Shown: positions 63,750 through 64,000 of the stretch, piece by piece | Numbering within the stretch: the first letter of the stretch is position 1 | How the letters are laid out: each line of letters starts with the position of its first letter | Origin: an uncultured Porphyromonadaceae bacterium | Lineage (GTDB): Bacteria; Bacteroidota; Bacteroidia; Bacteroidales; Muribaculaceae | DNA: 64,000 bases | NCBI GenBank assembly: GCA_947176755.1 | Contig: CAMWRW010000001.1 | Coordinates: 1-64,000, forward strand | Direction: 5' to 3' | Notes under the pieces: model-generated | Database searches by the model: none | What the model was told of the DNA's origin: nothing | What the model saw: the letters and a program-made list of their open reading frames with translations, nothing else | Translations under genes and position numbers: made by a program

Positions 63750-64000
63750 TTACTTAATTTTTTCAATTCCTTTGCCAAGCATATCAAGGGCGAAGTCAAG
63801 AATCGCGTCCTTCCCCTCTGCAAGCTCTGCAGCAGGGGAATGGACCTCGCAACCTTCCGAGGGATCAATTCCGGACTCGGTCGACTGCATCGCCGCGTCG
63901 TACATCGGCGAGGCCGAAAAACGTATCGCCCAGCCATTGGGAAGCTCCGAGGTAAAGGGAAGGCCGCCTCCCCCGCCGGTGCGCGCCCCGACTATCTTCA
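63750..64000 (-). CDS. S41 family peptidase, C-terminal fragment (cut by window edge)
   Basis: 82 residues are readable in the window, ending in a TAA at 63750-63752. The segment GARTGGGGGLPFTSELPNG, then WAIRFSASPMYD and GIDPSEG, matches the C-terminal end of Bacteroidota S41 (C-terminal processing) peptidases. The catalytic Ser-Lys part lies beyond 64000. A different minus-strand frame of 65 residues through the same bases is not a gene. Confidence 0.8.
   Translation of the reverse strand, partial: KIVGARTGGGGGLPFTSELPNGWAIRFSASPMYDAAMQSTESGIDPSEGCEVHSPAAELAEGKDAILDFALDMLGKGIEKIK

Noticed and set aside
63740-63937. 65-residue minus-strand frame at the window end
   Set aside because: Another frame over the same bases gives a clear S41 peptidase C-terminus that runs to the window edge.
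1-64000. tRNA and rRNA genes
   Set aside because: No cloverleaf with a TTCRA loop or rRNA core sequence was noticed on either strand.

Overview
The window comes from a Bacteroidota genome of the order Bacteroidales, most likely Muribaculaceae-like (family placement is an inference). The supporting signs are: promoters of the Bacteroidales form (TTTG, 19-20 bases, TAnnTTTG); a UpxY-type antiterminator heading a polysaccharide locus; a SusE/F-like starch protein beside a secreted GH13 amylase; many lipoproteins; and weak Shine-Dalgarno signals. No rRNA or tRNA gene, CRISPR array, transposase or integrase was seen.

Region 1 (24-16634, all minus strand) is a tight run of 15 genes. In transcription order they encode a trypsin-like lipoprotein protease, a Sel1-repeat lipoprotein, a small lipoprotein, a small membrane protein, a TPR-CHAT protease-fold protein, an ECF-like sigma factor, a membrane anti-sigma-like protein, a caspase-fold (C14) protein, an unknown protein, a vWA protein, a 53-residue protein, a TPR protein with a retropepsin-like domain, a DUF1810-ADP-ribosylglycohydrolase fusion, a second ADP-ribosylglycohydrolase, and a SanA-type protein with a phosphodiester-glycosidase-like tail. 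Four protease folds, a private sigma/anti-sigma pair and ADP-ribose hydrolases in one transcription unit make this the best candidate for an undescribed envelope-stress or conflict system. Just upstream lies a strongly structured RNA (about 16685-16940) with its own promoter and mutually exclusive helices.

Region 2 (17082-25894) is mostly housekeeping and transport: a small membrane protein, a DUF389 protein, a YczE-like protein, an EamA exporter, a polysaccharide flippase, a hemerythrin-LuxR regulator and RecQ. A 302-base element bounded by 36-base inverted repeats forms the 3' end of the YczE-like gene.

Region 3 (26025-57376) is a capsule or exopolysaccharide locus. It holds UpxY, UDP-glucose dehydrogenase with UDP-glucuronate 4-epimerase (making UDP-GlcA and UDP-GalA), a Wzx flippase, a Wzy-like polymerase, glycosyltransferases of the GT2, GT4 and GT26 types, O-acyltransferases, a pyruvyl transferase with its F420-hydrogenase-beta-like partner, TupA-like and sugar-transfer ATP-grasp proteins, a Wza-like exporter with a Wzz-like protein, an M23/LysM peptidase and a WecA-type initiating enzyme. 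Two accessory three-gene cassettes of unknown function interrupt it: 37670-39815 (plus strand) and 44739-46681 (minus strand, between two arrays of short direct repeats). A frameshifted AlaDH/saccharopine-dehydrogenase-like gene follows the second array.

Region 4 (57726-64000) has an AspT/YidE-type transporter, a secreted alpha-amylase, a SusE/F-like starch-binding protein that shares a C-terminal tail with the amylase, and the C-terminal end of an S41 peptidase cut by the window edge.
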